DNA of 64,000 bases from Acidobacteriales bacterium 59-55 (GTDB lineage: Bacteria > Acidobacteriota > Terriglobia > Terriglobales > Acidobacteriaceae). Each line of letters begins with the position of its first letter. Within the stretch, counting starts at the first letter, position 1. Positions 36,353 through 45,355 of this stretch are shown here, in pieces. The notes below the pieces were generated by a model that saw nothing but the letters and a program-made list of their open reading frames with translations, was not told where the DNA came from and ran no database searches. The stretch spans positions 1,302,001-1,366,000 of the forward strand of contig MKSV01000007.1 in the NCBI GenBank assembly GCA_001897435.1, read 5' to 3'. Position numbers and translations under genes: made by a program.

Positions 36353-39300
36353 TCATTCTTTTGGAAGAGGACCTGTTGCCCGCCTGAGGAGAAGCGGGAG
36401 GAGGAAGAGGATGGTGATGATGGTGGTGGCCATACCTCCGACGACGACGCGGGCAAGAGGTTGCTGGGCCTGGGCCCCGATGCCATTGGAGAGTGCAGCG
36501 GGGAGGAGGCCGAGACCGGCGGCAAGGCAGGCCATGACGACCGGACGCATCTCGTCGAGGCAGCCCTCTTCGAGGCCCTTCTCTGCACTCTTCTCGCGTT
36601 GAGCACGACGCACTCCTGACATGAAGACGACGGCTGCCAGCGTGGCAACTCCGATCAGGGAGGTGAAGCCGACCGCAGCAGAGATGCTGAAGGGCGTTCG
36701 TGTCACAAAGAGGGATACAGCTCCGCCGACGGCTGCGAAGGGGAGTACGGCGAGAATGATCAGGGCATCCTTCCAGTCGCTGAACTGGATATAGAGAAGG
36801 AGGAAGATGATGGCGAGCGAGATCGGAATGATGATGGCGAGACGGCGCTGTTCCTTTCTGAGCGCATCGAACTGGCCGGCCCAGGTGTAGTCGTATCCGG
36901 TGGGGAGTTTGATGGTGTGCCTGAGTTTGCTCTGGAGTTCGCTGATGGTGGCGGCGAGGTCGCGGCCCCGCACGCTGAACTTGACGGGGATGTAGCGGCG
37001 GCCTCCTTCACGGTAGATCATGAAGCTGCCTTCGCGGATATCCACATTGGCAACCTGTCCGAGAGGAATGCTGCCGCCGTCAGCGGTGGGAATCAGGATG
37101 GCGCGGATGGCGTCCGGGCTGCTGCGGTCGGCCTCGGGATAGCGCACGGTAAGGTCGAAGCGGCGGTCGCCCTGGATGACCTGCGAGATGGGTGCTCCGC
37201 CGACGGCTGCCTGAACGGCGGCGTTGATATCCGAGGAGAGAACGCCATAGCGGGCGGCCCTGGCGTGATCGATCTGGATCGTAAGCGAAGGCTGTCCGCC
37301 GATCTTGAAGATCCCAACGTCGGCCACGCCGGGCACAGACTTCATCACCTGCTCGATTTTGCCGGCCAGGCTGGTGAGCGTGTCAAAGTCATCGCCGAAG
37401 AGCTTGAGGGAGTTCTCGCCTTTGACTCCGGACATAGCCTCTTCAACGTTGTCCTGAATATTCTGGGAGAAATTGAGCTCGATACCCGGGAAGCGGGAGA
37501 GGCGACGACTCATCTCCTCGATGAGTTTCTCCTTGGTGAGGCCGGCGCGCCACTCGGAGGCAGGCTTGAGCGCGACGGAGACTTCGATGTTGTTGAAGGT
37601 ACTGACGTCGGTGCCGTCATCGGGGCGGCCCATCTGCGAGACGGTCTGCGTTACCTCCGGAGATTGGGCGATGACTGCGCGAATCTGGTTGGCCAGATGG
37701 GCGGAGGTATCGAAGGAGATGTCCTGGGGAAGGGTGGCGCGGATCCAAAGGTTGCCTTCTTCGAGCGGAGGCATGAACTCTCCCCCTACAAAGACAAAGC
37801 AGAGAATACCGATGACAAGCATCGAGGCTCCGCCGGCCCAGATGGCAGAGGAGTGCCGGAGCGAGCCATGGAGGAGGCGCTTATAGTGTTTACGAAGAAA
37901 GCGGCTGAACCAGGTATACCCGTCGCCTGCCTGCTTCTTTGTATGTGCGGTGAGATAGCTGAGGACGGGGGCAAAGACAAGGGCGAAGATGAGCGCGCCG
38001 AGAAGAGCAAACCCATAGGTGACCGACATGGGAGAGAAGATCTGTCCGGCGACGCCCTGCATGGTGAAGAGCGGAATGAATGCAACGACGATGATCGCGG
38101 TCGAGAAGAGGACAGGAAGCGAGGCATCGGCAACGCCTTCGACGATGAGGGCCCCGGTATCTTCACCGTTGACGCGGCGGGAGAGCTTGCGGTGAATACT
38201 TTCGAGCACGATGATCGAAGCGTCCACGAGGATTCCGAAATCGATGGCGCCGATGGAAATGAGGTTAGCGGAACGATCCGTAAGCACCATCATCCCGAAG
38301 GCAAAGAGCACGGCAAAGGGAATCGTGACTGCAGCGATGAATGTAATGCGCAGGTCTCCCAGCATCGTGAGCAGGACGAGCGTCACGAGGATGAGCCCGA
38401 CAACGATGATTTCGCGGACAGTGAGAGTGGTGCGGGCAATGAGGGTGGTGCGGTCATAGACCGCGCTGATATGCATGCCCGGCGGAAGGAGACTGCCGGA
38501 GTTGAGGCTGGCGATCTTTTCCTTAAGAGCTTTGAGAGCGGGTAGAGATTGTTCCCCTTTCTGGAGCAGAACGATACCGAGGACAATATCGTTCTGCTTA
38601 TCGCGGCCGACCTGGCCGAGGCGGAGCTGAAAGCCTTCAGTCACTTTCCCGATATCGCGGACCGTAATGGGCGTGCCGCTCTTTTCCGCGACGACAATCG
38701 CGCCGATGTCGTCGATCGTGTGGACCTGGCCCAGGGCACGCACGTTGACGTTCTGGTTACCGAGTTGGAGATAGTTGCCGCCGGCGTTGGCATTGGAAGA
38801 CTGAACGGCGCTGATGACCTGAGGAAGGGTGACGCCGAAGCTGATGAGTTTGTTGGGGTCGGCCTCAATTTGATACTGGCGGGTGGTTCCACCGAAGGTG
38901 GTGATGTCGATGATGCCGGGAACCTCTTTGAGTTCGCGGCGAACGAGCCAGTCCTGAGTGGCCTTGATCTCGTCGAGAGTATAGCCGCGGCCTACAAGCT
39001 GGTAGCGAAAGATCTCTCCGATGGGCGACCAGGGGGAGAGCTGCGGTTGAAGATTATTGGGCAGACTCAAGGTTTGCAGGCGGTTGAGGATCTCCTGCCG
39101 GTCGCGGAAGTTATCACTGTCGAAGTTGAAGTAGAGTTTGACGTCGGAGAGGCCGAAGACGCTGATGGAACGCACCTGGTCGAGGCGGGGCGTGCCGTTG
39201 AGGGCGGTCTCGATGGGTACGGTGACCTGCTGCTCCATCTCTTCGGCGGACCAGGAGGGATTTTGCGTGATGACTTCGACGAGCGGAGGTGAGGGGTCCG

Positions 39301-39415
39301 GGTAGGCCTCGATGTCGAGGCGCGTGAGCAGGTAGCCGCCAAGGACAAACATGACGGCAAAGAGGATCATGATGATGGTGCGGTAGCGGATAAAGAGACG
39401 AACGAGAGATTTCAT
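36353..39415 (-). CDS. RND heavy-metal efflux pump, CzcA/CusA family
   Basis: This 1020-residue inner-membrane transporter has the RND layout: TM1 near the N-terminus, a large periplasmic loop, TM2-6, a second loop, and TM7-12. TM4 carries the proton-relay residues of the heavy-metal branch, D392, D398 and E405 (AIDFGILVDASIIVLE). The first periplasmic loop starts GYLLTRLDIEAYPDPSPPLV as in CzcA. It exports divalent or monovalent metal ions with the adaptor and channel encoded just upstream; the metal is not fixed. The start ATG lies 2 bases after the adaptor stop. Confidence 0.93.
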   Translation of the reverse strand: MKSLVRLFIRYRTIIMILFAVMFVLGGYLLTRLDIEAYPDPSPPLVEVITQNPSWSAEEMEQQVTVPIETALNGTPRLDQVRSISVFGLSDVKLYFNFDSDNFRDRQEILNRLQTLSLPNNLQPQLSPWSPIGEIFRYQLVGRGYTLDEIKATQDWLVRRELKEVPGIIDITTFGGTTRQYQIEADPNKLISFGVTLPQVISAVQSSNANAGGNYLQLGNQNVNVRALGQVHTIDDIGAIVVAEKSGTPITVRDIGKVTEGFQLRLGQVGRDKQNDIVLGIVLLQKGEQSLPALKALKEKIASLNSGSLLPPGMHISAVYDRTTLIARTTLTVREIIVVGLILVTLVLLTMLGDLRITFIAAVTIPFAVLFAFGMMVLTDRSANLISIGAIDFGILVDASIIVLESIHRKLSRRVNGEDTGALIVEGVADASLPVLFSTAIIVVAFIPLFTMQGVAGQIFSPMSVTYGFALLGALIFALVFAPVLSYLTAHTKKQAGDGYTWFSRFLRKHYKRLLHGSLRHSSAIWAGGASMLVIGILCFVFVGGEFMPPLEEGNLWIRATLPQDISFDTSAHLANQIRAVIAQSPEVTQTVSQMGRPDDGTDVSTFNNIEVSVALKPASEWRAGLTKEKLIEEMSRRLSRFPGIELNFSQNIQDNVEEAMSGVKGENSLKLFGDDFDTLTSLAGKIEQVMKSVPGVADVGIFKIGGQPSLTIQIDHARAARYGVLSSDINAAVQAAVGGAPISQVIQGDRRFDLTVRYPEADRSSPDAIRAILIPTADGGSIPLGQVANVDIREGSFMIYREGGRRYIPVKFSVRGRDLAATISELQSKLRHTIKLPTGYDYTWAGQFDALRKEQRRLAIIIPISLAIIFLLLYIQFSDWKDALIILAVLPFAAVGGAVSLFVTRTPFSISAAVGFTSLIGVATLAAVVFMSGVRRAQREKSAEKGLEEGCLDEMRPVVMACLAAGLGLLPAALSNGIGAQAQQPLARVVVGGMATTIITILFLLPLLLRRATGPLPKE

Positions 39416-39417
39416 GT

Positions 39418-40512
39418 TTAGTCTCCGCCGGTGGGGCGGAGAAGGGCTCCACCGGCTATAACAACCTTGTCGCCATCGTTGAGGCCACTGAGAATTTCAA
39501 TGCTCTTCACGGAGCCTGATTGGAGAGAGCGGCCAACCGTGACGACGCGCTGATCGAATTTTCCCGAAGCGTTGGAGAGGAAGACAAAGGTCCGGCCGTC
39601 TTCATGCAGGACGGCGGTCGCAGGCAGGACGAAGACCGTGCGCACAGCGCCGGCCACCCGGATGGTGGCAAACATATCAGCCTTGAGCAGGTGTTTCGGG
39701 TTCGCCAGAACCACCCGCAGCTTGAGGGTATGGGTGATGGGATCGAGGGCATCGGAGACGTTGTTGATGCGGCCGGTCAGCTTGAGATCGGGGTAGGCGG
39801 GAACGACGATGTCAACGGTGCGACCGGTGCGAAGCGAGCTGAGATCGCGCTCAAAGACGTTCCCGACAATCCATACCGTATCAAGGTTGGCGATGGTGGC
39901 AATCGCGGTGGCGCTGTCGAGCGAGCGCTGCATCTCTCCGGCGGCGGTACCGATATCGAGGACGACCCCGGAGATGGGAGCGCGGAGGGCAACGATATCG
40001 GAGGCGCTGTTCTCAGCGAAGCCGAGTTCGTGAATGCGCTGACGGGAGCGCTCCAGTTCGGCGTGCGCGACCTGGTCTGTTGCCTGGAGTTCATCGAAGT
40101 CAGCCTGCGACAAAACGTCATGCGCGAGCAGGAGCTTGCCGCGTTTGAGGGCGCTGTCGGCACGGATCACTTCGATCTTCGATTTCTCGAAGTCCGAGCG
40201 TGCCAGCGCGATGTCGCTGCTCTGCAGTTGCGCGATGACCTGTCCCCTGGTGACGCTCTGGCCGGGCAGGATGTTAAGGCCGAGAATGCGGCCGCTCAGC
40301 GGGGGGTAGATATGGACGACGTGCGCGGGGTCTGCGGTGACGTGCGCCGGTACGTCGAGGTAGTCGGTATTCTGCGTGGAGTGCACGACCGTGGTTTCGA
40401 CGTCGACATTGCCGGGCTGATTCTCAGCCGTTGGCGGAGCGTGCCTGCAGGCAGTCAAGGGAACGACAGAGAGCGCAAGGATCAACAGAACTTCGATGCG
40501 TATTTTATTCAT
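39418..40512 (-). CDS. RND efflux periplasmic adaptor (CzcB/CusB-like), lipoprotein
   Basis: This 364-residue membrane fusion protein has a lipobox-like PLTAC and a barrel-sandwich hybrid half (about 65-210: YPPLSGRILGLNILPGQSVTRG, then ISGVVLDIGTAAGEMQ) flanking a coiled coil, followed by beta-barrel and membrane-proximal domains (DADKVVIAGGALL-like end). It joins the pump to the outer-membrane channel. It overlaps the channel gene by 4 bases. Confidence 0.92.
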   Translation of the reverse strand: MNKIRIEVLLILALSVVPLTACRHAPPTAENQPGNVDVETTVVHSTQNTDYLDVPAHVTADPAHVVHIYPPLSGRILGLNILPGQSVTRGQVIAQLQSSDIALARSDFEKSKIEVIRADSALKRGKLLLAHDVLSQADFDELQATDQVAHAELERSRQRIHELGFAENSASDIVALRAPISGVVLDIGTAAGEMQRSLDSATAIATIANLDTVWIVGNVFERDLSSLRTGRTVDIVVPAYPDLKLTGRINNVSDALDPITHTLKLRVVLANPKHLLKADMFATIRVAGAVRTVFVLPATAVLHEDGRTFVFLSNASGKFDQRVVTVGRSLQSGSVKSIEILSGLNDGDKVVIAGGALLRPTGGD

Positions 40513-41777
40513 GGCAGGATATCCGTCGCGGTCGCGAAGCTGAGTTGGTGAATGGCAAGCCAGACCTGAACGTTGGCGTTGAGGCCGCTGAGTTGGATGG
40601 AACGGTAATCACGCAGGGCTTCGAGGTAGTCGAGGAGCGTTGAATTCCCGCTGCGATAACTGAATTGCAGGTTGTCCCGAACGCGGACAGACTCATCGAG
40701 GTAGTGGGTGTTGTAGCGAATGGCCTGACGCCGGGTGGTTTCGAGTGCGAACCACGCCTGGTCCACATCGGAAACAACCTGATTGCGCGCAGCGATCACG
40801 GCGAAGCGGTTGGAATTGACCTCGTAGCCGGTGCGCTGCTTCTCACCCTGGTTGCGGTCGAAGATGCGCAGAGGGATGGAGACGCTGACCCCAAAGGTAT
40901 TGTCGGTACCGTTGCGCTCGTATTCGCCGCTCACCGTAGGATCGGCGGTGCCGTTAGCGATGGCGAAGCGGGCGTTGGCCTGGGCGAGCAAAAGAGATTG
41001 CCGTGCTGCCTGATAGTCGGGGCGAGCGGCAAGCGCGCGCGTCTCGGCCTCTGCCATCGTCAAAGTCAGGGCGGGTGGCTCCAGCGTGCCCGTGACGTCG
41101 AAGGTTGGCGATGGATGATCGACGCCGAAGAGTTGCTGCAGTTGCGCGCCGGCCTGCTGCCTGTTCAGGCGGGCAGTGTCATCGTCGGATTCAAATTGAG
41201 CAAGCTGGAGATCGATACGCTCGAAGTCGGTGCGGGTAATATCTCCGGCATCGAGGCGGGCTTTGCTCAGGTCTACTGTCTTGCGATAGTCGGTGAGGTT
41301 TTCTTCGGCGATCGCAAGGGCGGCCTTTGCGCCGAGCATGACGGTAAAGGCCTGGCGGACGCTGAGGACAACCTGCCGCACCTGGTCGTGGAGCTGGCTC
41401 TCGGTTACCTGTGCGGTTGCGGCTGCGCCTTCCATCCGCCAGCGGCGCTTTTGTCCCCGCTCAAAGAGCCGGGAGACGTTCGCCGAGTAAAAGGAAGGGT
41501 TGCCGCTGCTATTGTTGACTTCAGGCAGCGTGACACTCTGCCCCAGCAGCGAGAGGGTCGGGTTCTGACGCGCGCTGGCGGTGAGCATGGTCGCGTGTTC
41601 CGCGGAAAGATGCTCTCGCGCCGCGATAAGCGACGGGTTGCCGGTCAGCGCAAGATCGACTGCCTGCTGCAAGGTAATTGGAGCGGTTGCGGCGCCGGGC
41701 GGCGGCGATGGTGGCGCCGCAAGAGCAGGGGATGCCATCAAAATGGCACAAAGAACGTACGAAACTTTCCGCGTCAT
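40509..41777 (-). CDS. TolC-family outer-membrane efflux protein (CzcC-like)
   Basis: This 422-residue protein has a signal peptide (ending near SPALAAP) and two repeats of the OEP domain with long helices (for example GNPSLIAAREHLSAEHATML and ALAARPDYQAARQSLLLAQA). It forms the outer-membrane duct of the metal efflux system. It is the first gene of the three-gene set, with ATGA overlap to the adaptor. Confidence 0.92.
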   Translation of the reverse strand: MTRKVSYVLCAILMASPALAAPPSPPPGAATAPITLQQAVDLALTGNPSLIAAREHLSAEHATMLTASARQNPTLSLLGQSVTLPEVNNSSGNPSFYSANVSRLFERGQKRRWRMEGAAATAQVTESQLHDQVRQVVLSVRQAFTVMLGAKAALAIAEENLTDYRKTVDLSKARLDAGDITRTDFERIDLQLAQFESDDDTARLNRQQAGAQLQQLFGVDHPSPTFDVTGTLEPPALTLTMAEAETRALAARPDYQAARQSLLLAQANARFAIANGTADPTVSGEYERNGTDNTFGVSVSIPLRIFDRNQGEKQRTGYEVNSNRFAVIAARNQVVSDVDQAWFALETTRRQAIRYNTHYLDESVRVRDNLQFSYRSGNSTLLDYLEALRDYRSIQLSGLNANVQVWLAIHQLSFATATDILP

Positions 41778-41831
41778 ACTGCCTTCGAGATCTAAAAAAA
41801 GAGGAAGAGGGGTGTCACAAATGAATCTCTG

Positions 41832-42293
41832 CTAGCGAGCGAAGAGCGCTGATGCAGGAGGCGGACGAACGCCAAAGGCTCGAATGAAACCAGCCAGAAG
41901 CATTTCCGCAAATACGCGGGTGCGTACTCGGGAGTAGAGGCTGAGCGCAGCCATGTTCAGGATAACCAGCAAGAACGCGGCCAACAGTCCGAAGAGCCCG
42001 GGAAGGATTGCCTGAGCAAGAGGCGCTTCGATGGATGCCATCACATGTTCCATCCTGACAGGCGTGCTCATGGCAACACGATCGTCCGTCATGGAGATGG
42101 CAGGAAACAGCAGCACAAGCAGGAGAGCAAGCGCCACTATGGTTGTCCATTGGAACTCAGTGTGGCCCTTACGGATCGACCAAACCCAACCTGCAATCAG
42201 AAGGATGGAGATGGTCGCCCATGCGAGATTGAGAAAAAGTTCCACGCTCGGATGAAGAATAGCACAGCCGGAACGAAGGCAACGCCGCAGCAT
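41832..42293 (-). CDS. Small membrane protein upstream of the efflux operon
   Basis: This protein of up to 153 residues has three or four predicted membrane segments (LFLNLAWATISILLIAGWVW, IVALALLLVLLFPAIS, ILPGLFGLLAAFLLVILN). The loop MTDDRVAMSTPVRMEH lies between segments 2 and 3. It lies 54 bases upstream of the channel gene on the same strand and may be co-transcribed. The start is uncertain; GTG 42245 would give a shorter protein beginning just before the first membrane segment. I do not recognise the family. Confidence 0.65.
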   Translation of the reverse strand: MLRRCLRSGCAILHPSVELFLNLAWATISILLIAGWVWSIRKGHTEFQWTTIVALALLLVLLFPAISMTDDRVAMSTPVRMEHVMASIEAPLAQAILPGLFGLLAAFLLVILNMAALSLYSRVRTRVFAEMLLAGFIRAFGVRPPPASALFAR

Positions 42294-42324
42294 GAACGAT
42301 CTATGTTCAGCTCATTGCAGCAGT

Positions 42325-42416
42325 CCGCCGAAGATATCCCAGCCGGTGAAGACAAGATCGTCGAGCGGCGCGATGGGGGCTTCGGATTCTCCCGCCACCA
42401 GCGGACTGGATCCCTG
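42325..42416 (-). pseudogene. Remnant of an ino1-like gene
   Basis: Bases 42325-42380 match ino1 bases 34864-34919 with one mismatch. In frame the piece reads GSSPLVAGESEAPIAPLDD and then LVFTGWDIFGG, against RSPLIKDFAPIAPLDD and LVFTGWDIFGG in the intact gene, so similarity continues beyond the near-identical block. It ends in an unrelated LLQ and a stop. No other part of the gene is seen. Confidence 0.82.
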
Positions 42417-42486
42417 AAGTGAAGAGTATTCGCAATGGACAGCCCACACATAGGAGCCAAGCCATCACAGAATCCTTCATGTCTAA

Positions 42487-42546
42487 TACTTAAGTAAATA
42501 CTTGACTATGTATCGATCCTCGATGGATAGTTAAGTTGCAACTTAA
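42487..42546 (+). promoter_or_regulatory. Promoter and operator of the AHSA1-ArsR operon
   Basis: This AT-rich stretch carries a perfect 16-base palindrome TTAAGTTGCAACTTAA (42531-42546) and a smaller one TACTTAAGTA (42487-42496). A candidate -35 TTGACT (42502) is followed 18 bases later by GATAGT. The layout fits autoregulation by the ArsR-type protein of the operon. Confidence 0.65.
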
Positions 42547-42564
42547 ATAAACCAGGAGACAGAA

Positions 42565-43065
42565 ATGGACAATCTGCAAATCACTCACGGCACATTCACC
42601 ATCGAGAAGCGCTATCCCCATGCACCTGAGAAGGTGTTCGACGCTTTTCGAGATCCAGAGAAGAAACGCCGTTGGATGGGAGGCGAGCACGATCTACACT
42701 CAGTAGCCCGCAAACATCACGGAGCCGATTTTGAAATCGTTAGCTTCGAGATGAATTTCAAAGTTGACGAGTTTGAGCGTTGGACCTTCCGTGTTCCCGG
42801 CGGCGAGTTGATGCGCAATGACACCCGTTACCACCGGATCATTCCCAACCATAGCATCGTTTTCGTATACACGATGGACTGTGGCGACCGCCGTATGTCT
42901 TCCTCTCAGAACACCATCGAATTTATTCGAGACGGACAGGGTACGAAACTCGTGTTTACCGAGCAGGGCGTTTATTTTGACGGTCCCGAGGCCGCCCGCG
43001 GTCGTGAGGAAGGTACAACCGACATTCTCGGCAAACTCGGTGAAGAACTGGATCGGAACGGCTGA
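42565..43065 (+). CDS. AHSA1/SRPBCC-family protein
   Basis: This 166-residue protein of the START-like (activator of Hsp90 ATPase homologue) fold has the motif RYPHAPEKVFDAFRDPEKKRRWMGGEH at its start and EQGVYFDG near the end, typical of the bacterial branch found next to ArsR genes. It probably binds a small hydrophobic ligand in a deep cavity. It shares one base with the ArsR gene (TGATG), so the two are co-translated. Confidence 0.88.
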   Translation: MDNLQITHGTFTIEKRYPHAPEKVFDAFRDPEKKRRWMGGEHDLHSVARKHHGADFEIVSFEMNFKVDEFERWTFRVPGGELMRNDTRYHRIIPNHSIVFVYTMDCGDRRMSSSQNTIEFIRDGQGTKLVFTEQGVYFDGPEAARGREEGTTDILGKLGEELDRNG

Positions 43066-43388
43066 TGAGAACAGCACACGACATCACCCGCGTCTTCAAC
43101 GCGCTTGGCGATCCCACCCGCCGCGCAATCGTGGAACGCGTGAGCAACGGGCCCCTCTCGGTCTCCGATCTGGCGAAGCCGCTGAAGATGACCTTGGCGG
43201 CGGTCGTTCAGCACATACAGGTGCTGGAGGCCGGGGGGCTTGTTCGCACGAAAAAGGCCGGGCGCGTACGAACTTGCTCCCTCCAAACGAAGGGCTTTGA
43301 TCTGGCCAGCGAGTGGATTGCCGATCGTAAGTCCCTTTGGGAGAGGAGGCTCGATAGACTAGGCGCAATGCTCGATGAGGAGAGTTAA
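43065..43388 (+). CDS. ArsR-family transcriptional regulator
   Basis: This 107-residue winged-helix protein has FNALGDPTRRAIVERV as the family start and a recognition region PLKMTLAAVVQHIQVLEAGG, with a beta-hairpin wing VRTKKAGRVRTC. There is no CxC metal site (ELCVCDL) of the arsenic type, so it is probably not a metal sensor. It likely represses its own operon through the palindrome at 42531. Confidence 0.9.
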   Translation: MRTAHDITRVFNALGDPTRRAIVERVSNGPLSVSDLAKPLKMTLAAVVQHIQVLEAGGLVRTKKAGRVRTCSLQTKGFDLASEWIADRKSLWERRLDRLGAMLDEES

Positions 43389-43449
43389 TGGATAAGGCGC
43401 ATCGTGCCACCTCCAGAAGATTCGGCAGTGCCTCGCGCGATTTTTTGAA

Positions 43450-44613
43450 CTAGCTTGCGATGTGCTGGATGGGACGTGTGATCTTCTGCTCTTCCCCATG
43501 GCCGAACCGGCTCTTCAGCTTCAGCAAGGGAGACTCCAGGTACCGGAACGAGAGCGTGGCGATCAGCAGGGTACAGGGCAGGCCGATGGCGGCAACGGCA
43601 ATCGCGGTGACAGCCTGGCTGCGCGGACCCAGCAGGGAGCGCGCAGCCTGTTCGTACAGTCCAAGGAAGAGCACATGGTAGACGTACAGCCCATAGCTGA
43701 TGCCTCCGAGCCAGCGTAGCCAGCCCATCTGCATCGCGTGGCGGAAGCGAACGCCGCTGATCGCGAGCACGATCATGGACGCGCCAAGAAGAGCAAGGAA
43801 GGCCAGGCCCGCGGTCGTCATCCGGGGAGCCGCAAGTTCAAAGCCGCCGTCAAGAATCCCGATGCCAAGGAGTGCGAGCATCGAGACGATGGCGCACCAG
43901 GGAGCCCAGCGCACGATCCGCTTCCACTCGCGTTCCGTGCCTCGGATGGAGAGGGCAAGCCAGGCGCCGGAGGCGAGTTCGCCGGCGCGCGAGAGCGTCA
44001 ATCCGCTGAGGTCCTCAAATTGATAGTGAATGCCAATGAGACGAAAGGCCAGTGAGCCTGCAATCACCGCGACGCAGAGCCGCTTCGCGCTCAGACGCGA
44101 AGGGCAAAGGTGAACGACGAACGGCCAGACAAGGTAGAACTGCTCCTCTACGGCGAGACTCCAGAAATGGTAGAGCTTGAGACGGGTCACCAGGGAGTTT
44201 GGAAAGATTGCCGGGTAGTTTTGTAGATAGAGCGCATAGACTGCGAAATTTTTGAGATTGCGCAGGATTGCTCCATGCCATTCGGCAAAGCAGGCGGTCA
44301 GCACCAAAGCAACGATGTAGAGCGGGAAGATTCGAAGCGATCTTCGAATATAGAAGTTCTTCCACCAGTGCAGCTTGCCGCGTGCGTCCCAGAGAATGCC
44401 TGTAATAAGAAAACCGGAGAGAACGAAGAAGAGGGAGACGCCGGACCACCCGAATTTGGTGAGTACCCCCATGGCGTGAACCAGCGGCTGATGGGACTGC
44501 GCCCCACCTCCATAATGAAAAAAAACAACGAGTACCACTGCAAGACCGCGCACACCATCGAGAGCGGTAATGTGCTTCTCGCGCGTGACTTCGCCGGCAT
44601 TAGTCTGAACCAC
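43450..44613 (-). CDS. Acyltransferase 3 family membrane protein
   Basis: This 387-residue membrane acyltransferase (OafA/YrhL type) has about ten helices. The family start is ITALDGVRGLAVVLVVFFHY with the active-site His in FFHY, followed by FFVLSGFLITGILWDAR and FYIRRSLRIFPLY. It transfers acyl groups to sugars of the cell surface. The start is a GTG at 44613 with an AGGAG site 6 bases upstream. It lies 16 bases after the DedA gene. Confidence 0.9.
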   Translation of the reverse strand: MVQTNAGEVTREKHITALDGVRGLAVVLVVFFHYGGGAQSHQPLVHAMGVLTKFGWSGVSLFFVLSGFLITGILWDARGKLHWWKNFYIRRSLRIFPLYIVALVLTACFAEWHGAILRNLKNFAVYALYLQNYPAIFPNSLVTRLKLYHFWSLAVEEQFYLVWPFVVHLCPSRLSAKRLCVAVIAGSLAFRLIGIHYQFEDLSGLTLSRAGELASGAWLALSIRGTEREWKRIVRWAPWCAIVSMLALLGIGILDGGFELAAPRMTTAGLAFLALLGASMIVLAISGVRFRHAMQMGWLRWLGGISYGLYVYHVLFLGLYEQAARSLLGPRSQAVTAIAVAAIGLPCTLLIATLSFRYLESPLLKLKSRFGHGEEQKITRPIQHIAS

Positions 44614-44629
44614 CTGAGACTCCTCGGGT

Positions 44630-45271
44630 TTACTGAGCTGGATTCTGGGCGCGTCTGCTCAGATGGGTGCGAACGAACCAGGCGATGGCGATGACGATCA
44701 GCAGAATGATAACCAGGTCGGCTTTGTGAAGAATGCGGTGCAACAGCGAGTTGGGATCGTTCCAGTTCTCGCCGGCCTTCATCCCGATGTAGGCAAGCAG
44801 GAAGCACCACGGCCACGAGCCAATAAATGTGTACACGTGAAAGCGAAGCTGCGGCATGCGGGCGATGCCCGCGGGCAGAGCGATGAAGGTGCGGACGACA
44901 GGGAGAAGACGGCCGACGAGCACGGTGATGTCGCCATATTTGGCGAAGAATTTTTCGGTGCGGTCGAGGTCGTGATGGCTAAGAAGAACGTAGCGGCCAT
45001 AGCGCTCGATCATGGGACGGCCGCCGTAGGCACCGATCCAGTAGGCAACCCACGAGCCTATGTTGCAGCCGATGGCCCCGGCGGTGGCCGCCCAGAAGAG
45101 GGTCATCTTGCCCTGGTAGACGGCAAAGCCGGCGAAGGTCATGATGATCTCGCTGGGCAGCGGAATGCAGGCCGACTCGATCGCCATCAGCAGCACGATG
45201 CCGGGGTAATGGATCGCCGCGATCAGTCCGGTGATGTAGGGCAGAAGGAAGTTGACGATTTTTTCTGTCAT
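44630..45271 (-). CDS. DedA-family membrane protein
   Basis: This 213-residue protein has the DedA hallmarks: an ESACIPLPSEIIMTFAGF re-entrant loop, an AYWIGAYGGRP segment and the GRLLPVVRTFIALPAGIARM motif with its essential Arg. DedA proteins work in lipid scrambling and membrane homeostasis. It is probably co-transcribed with the acyltransferase downstream. Confidence 0.93.
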   Translation of the reverse strand: MTEKIVNFLLPYITGLIAAIHYPGIVLLMAIESACIPLPSEIIMTFAGFAVYQGKMTLFWAATAGAIGCNIGSWVAYWIGAYGGRPMIERYGRYVLLSHHDLDRTEKFFAKYGDITVLVGRLLPVVRTFIALPAGIARMPQLRFHVYTFIGSWPWCFLLAYIGMKAGENWNDPNSLLHRILHKADLVIILLIVIAIAWFVRTHLSRRAQNPAQ

Positions 45272-45355
45272 GGGCTACGCAGTGGGCGGGCCTCCTTAGT
45301 ATAGCTGCGCCGCGGGCTTCTCTGCGGCGGCCCCGCTCTTTGTTACGATTGACGT

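Noticed and set aside
36917-38545. Long open frame (542 codons) on the plus strand opposite the efflux pump
   Set aside because: It is antisense to a clear RND transporter; its Asp/Glu/Gly-rich composition and lack of any motif fit a GC-driven shadow frame.
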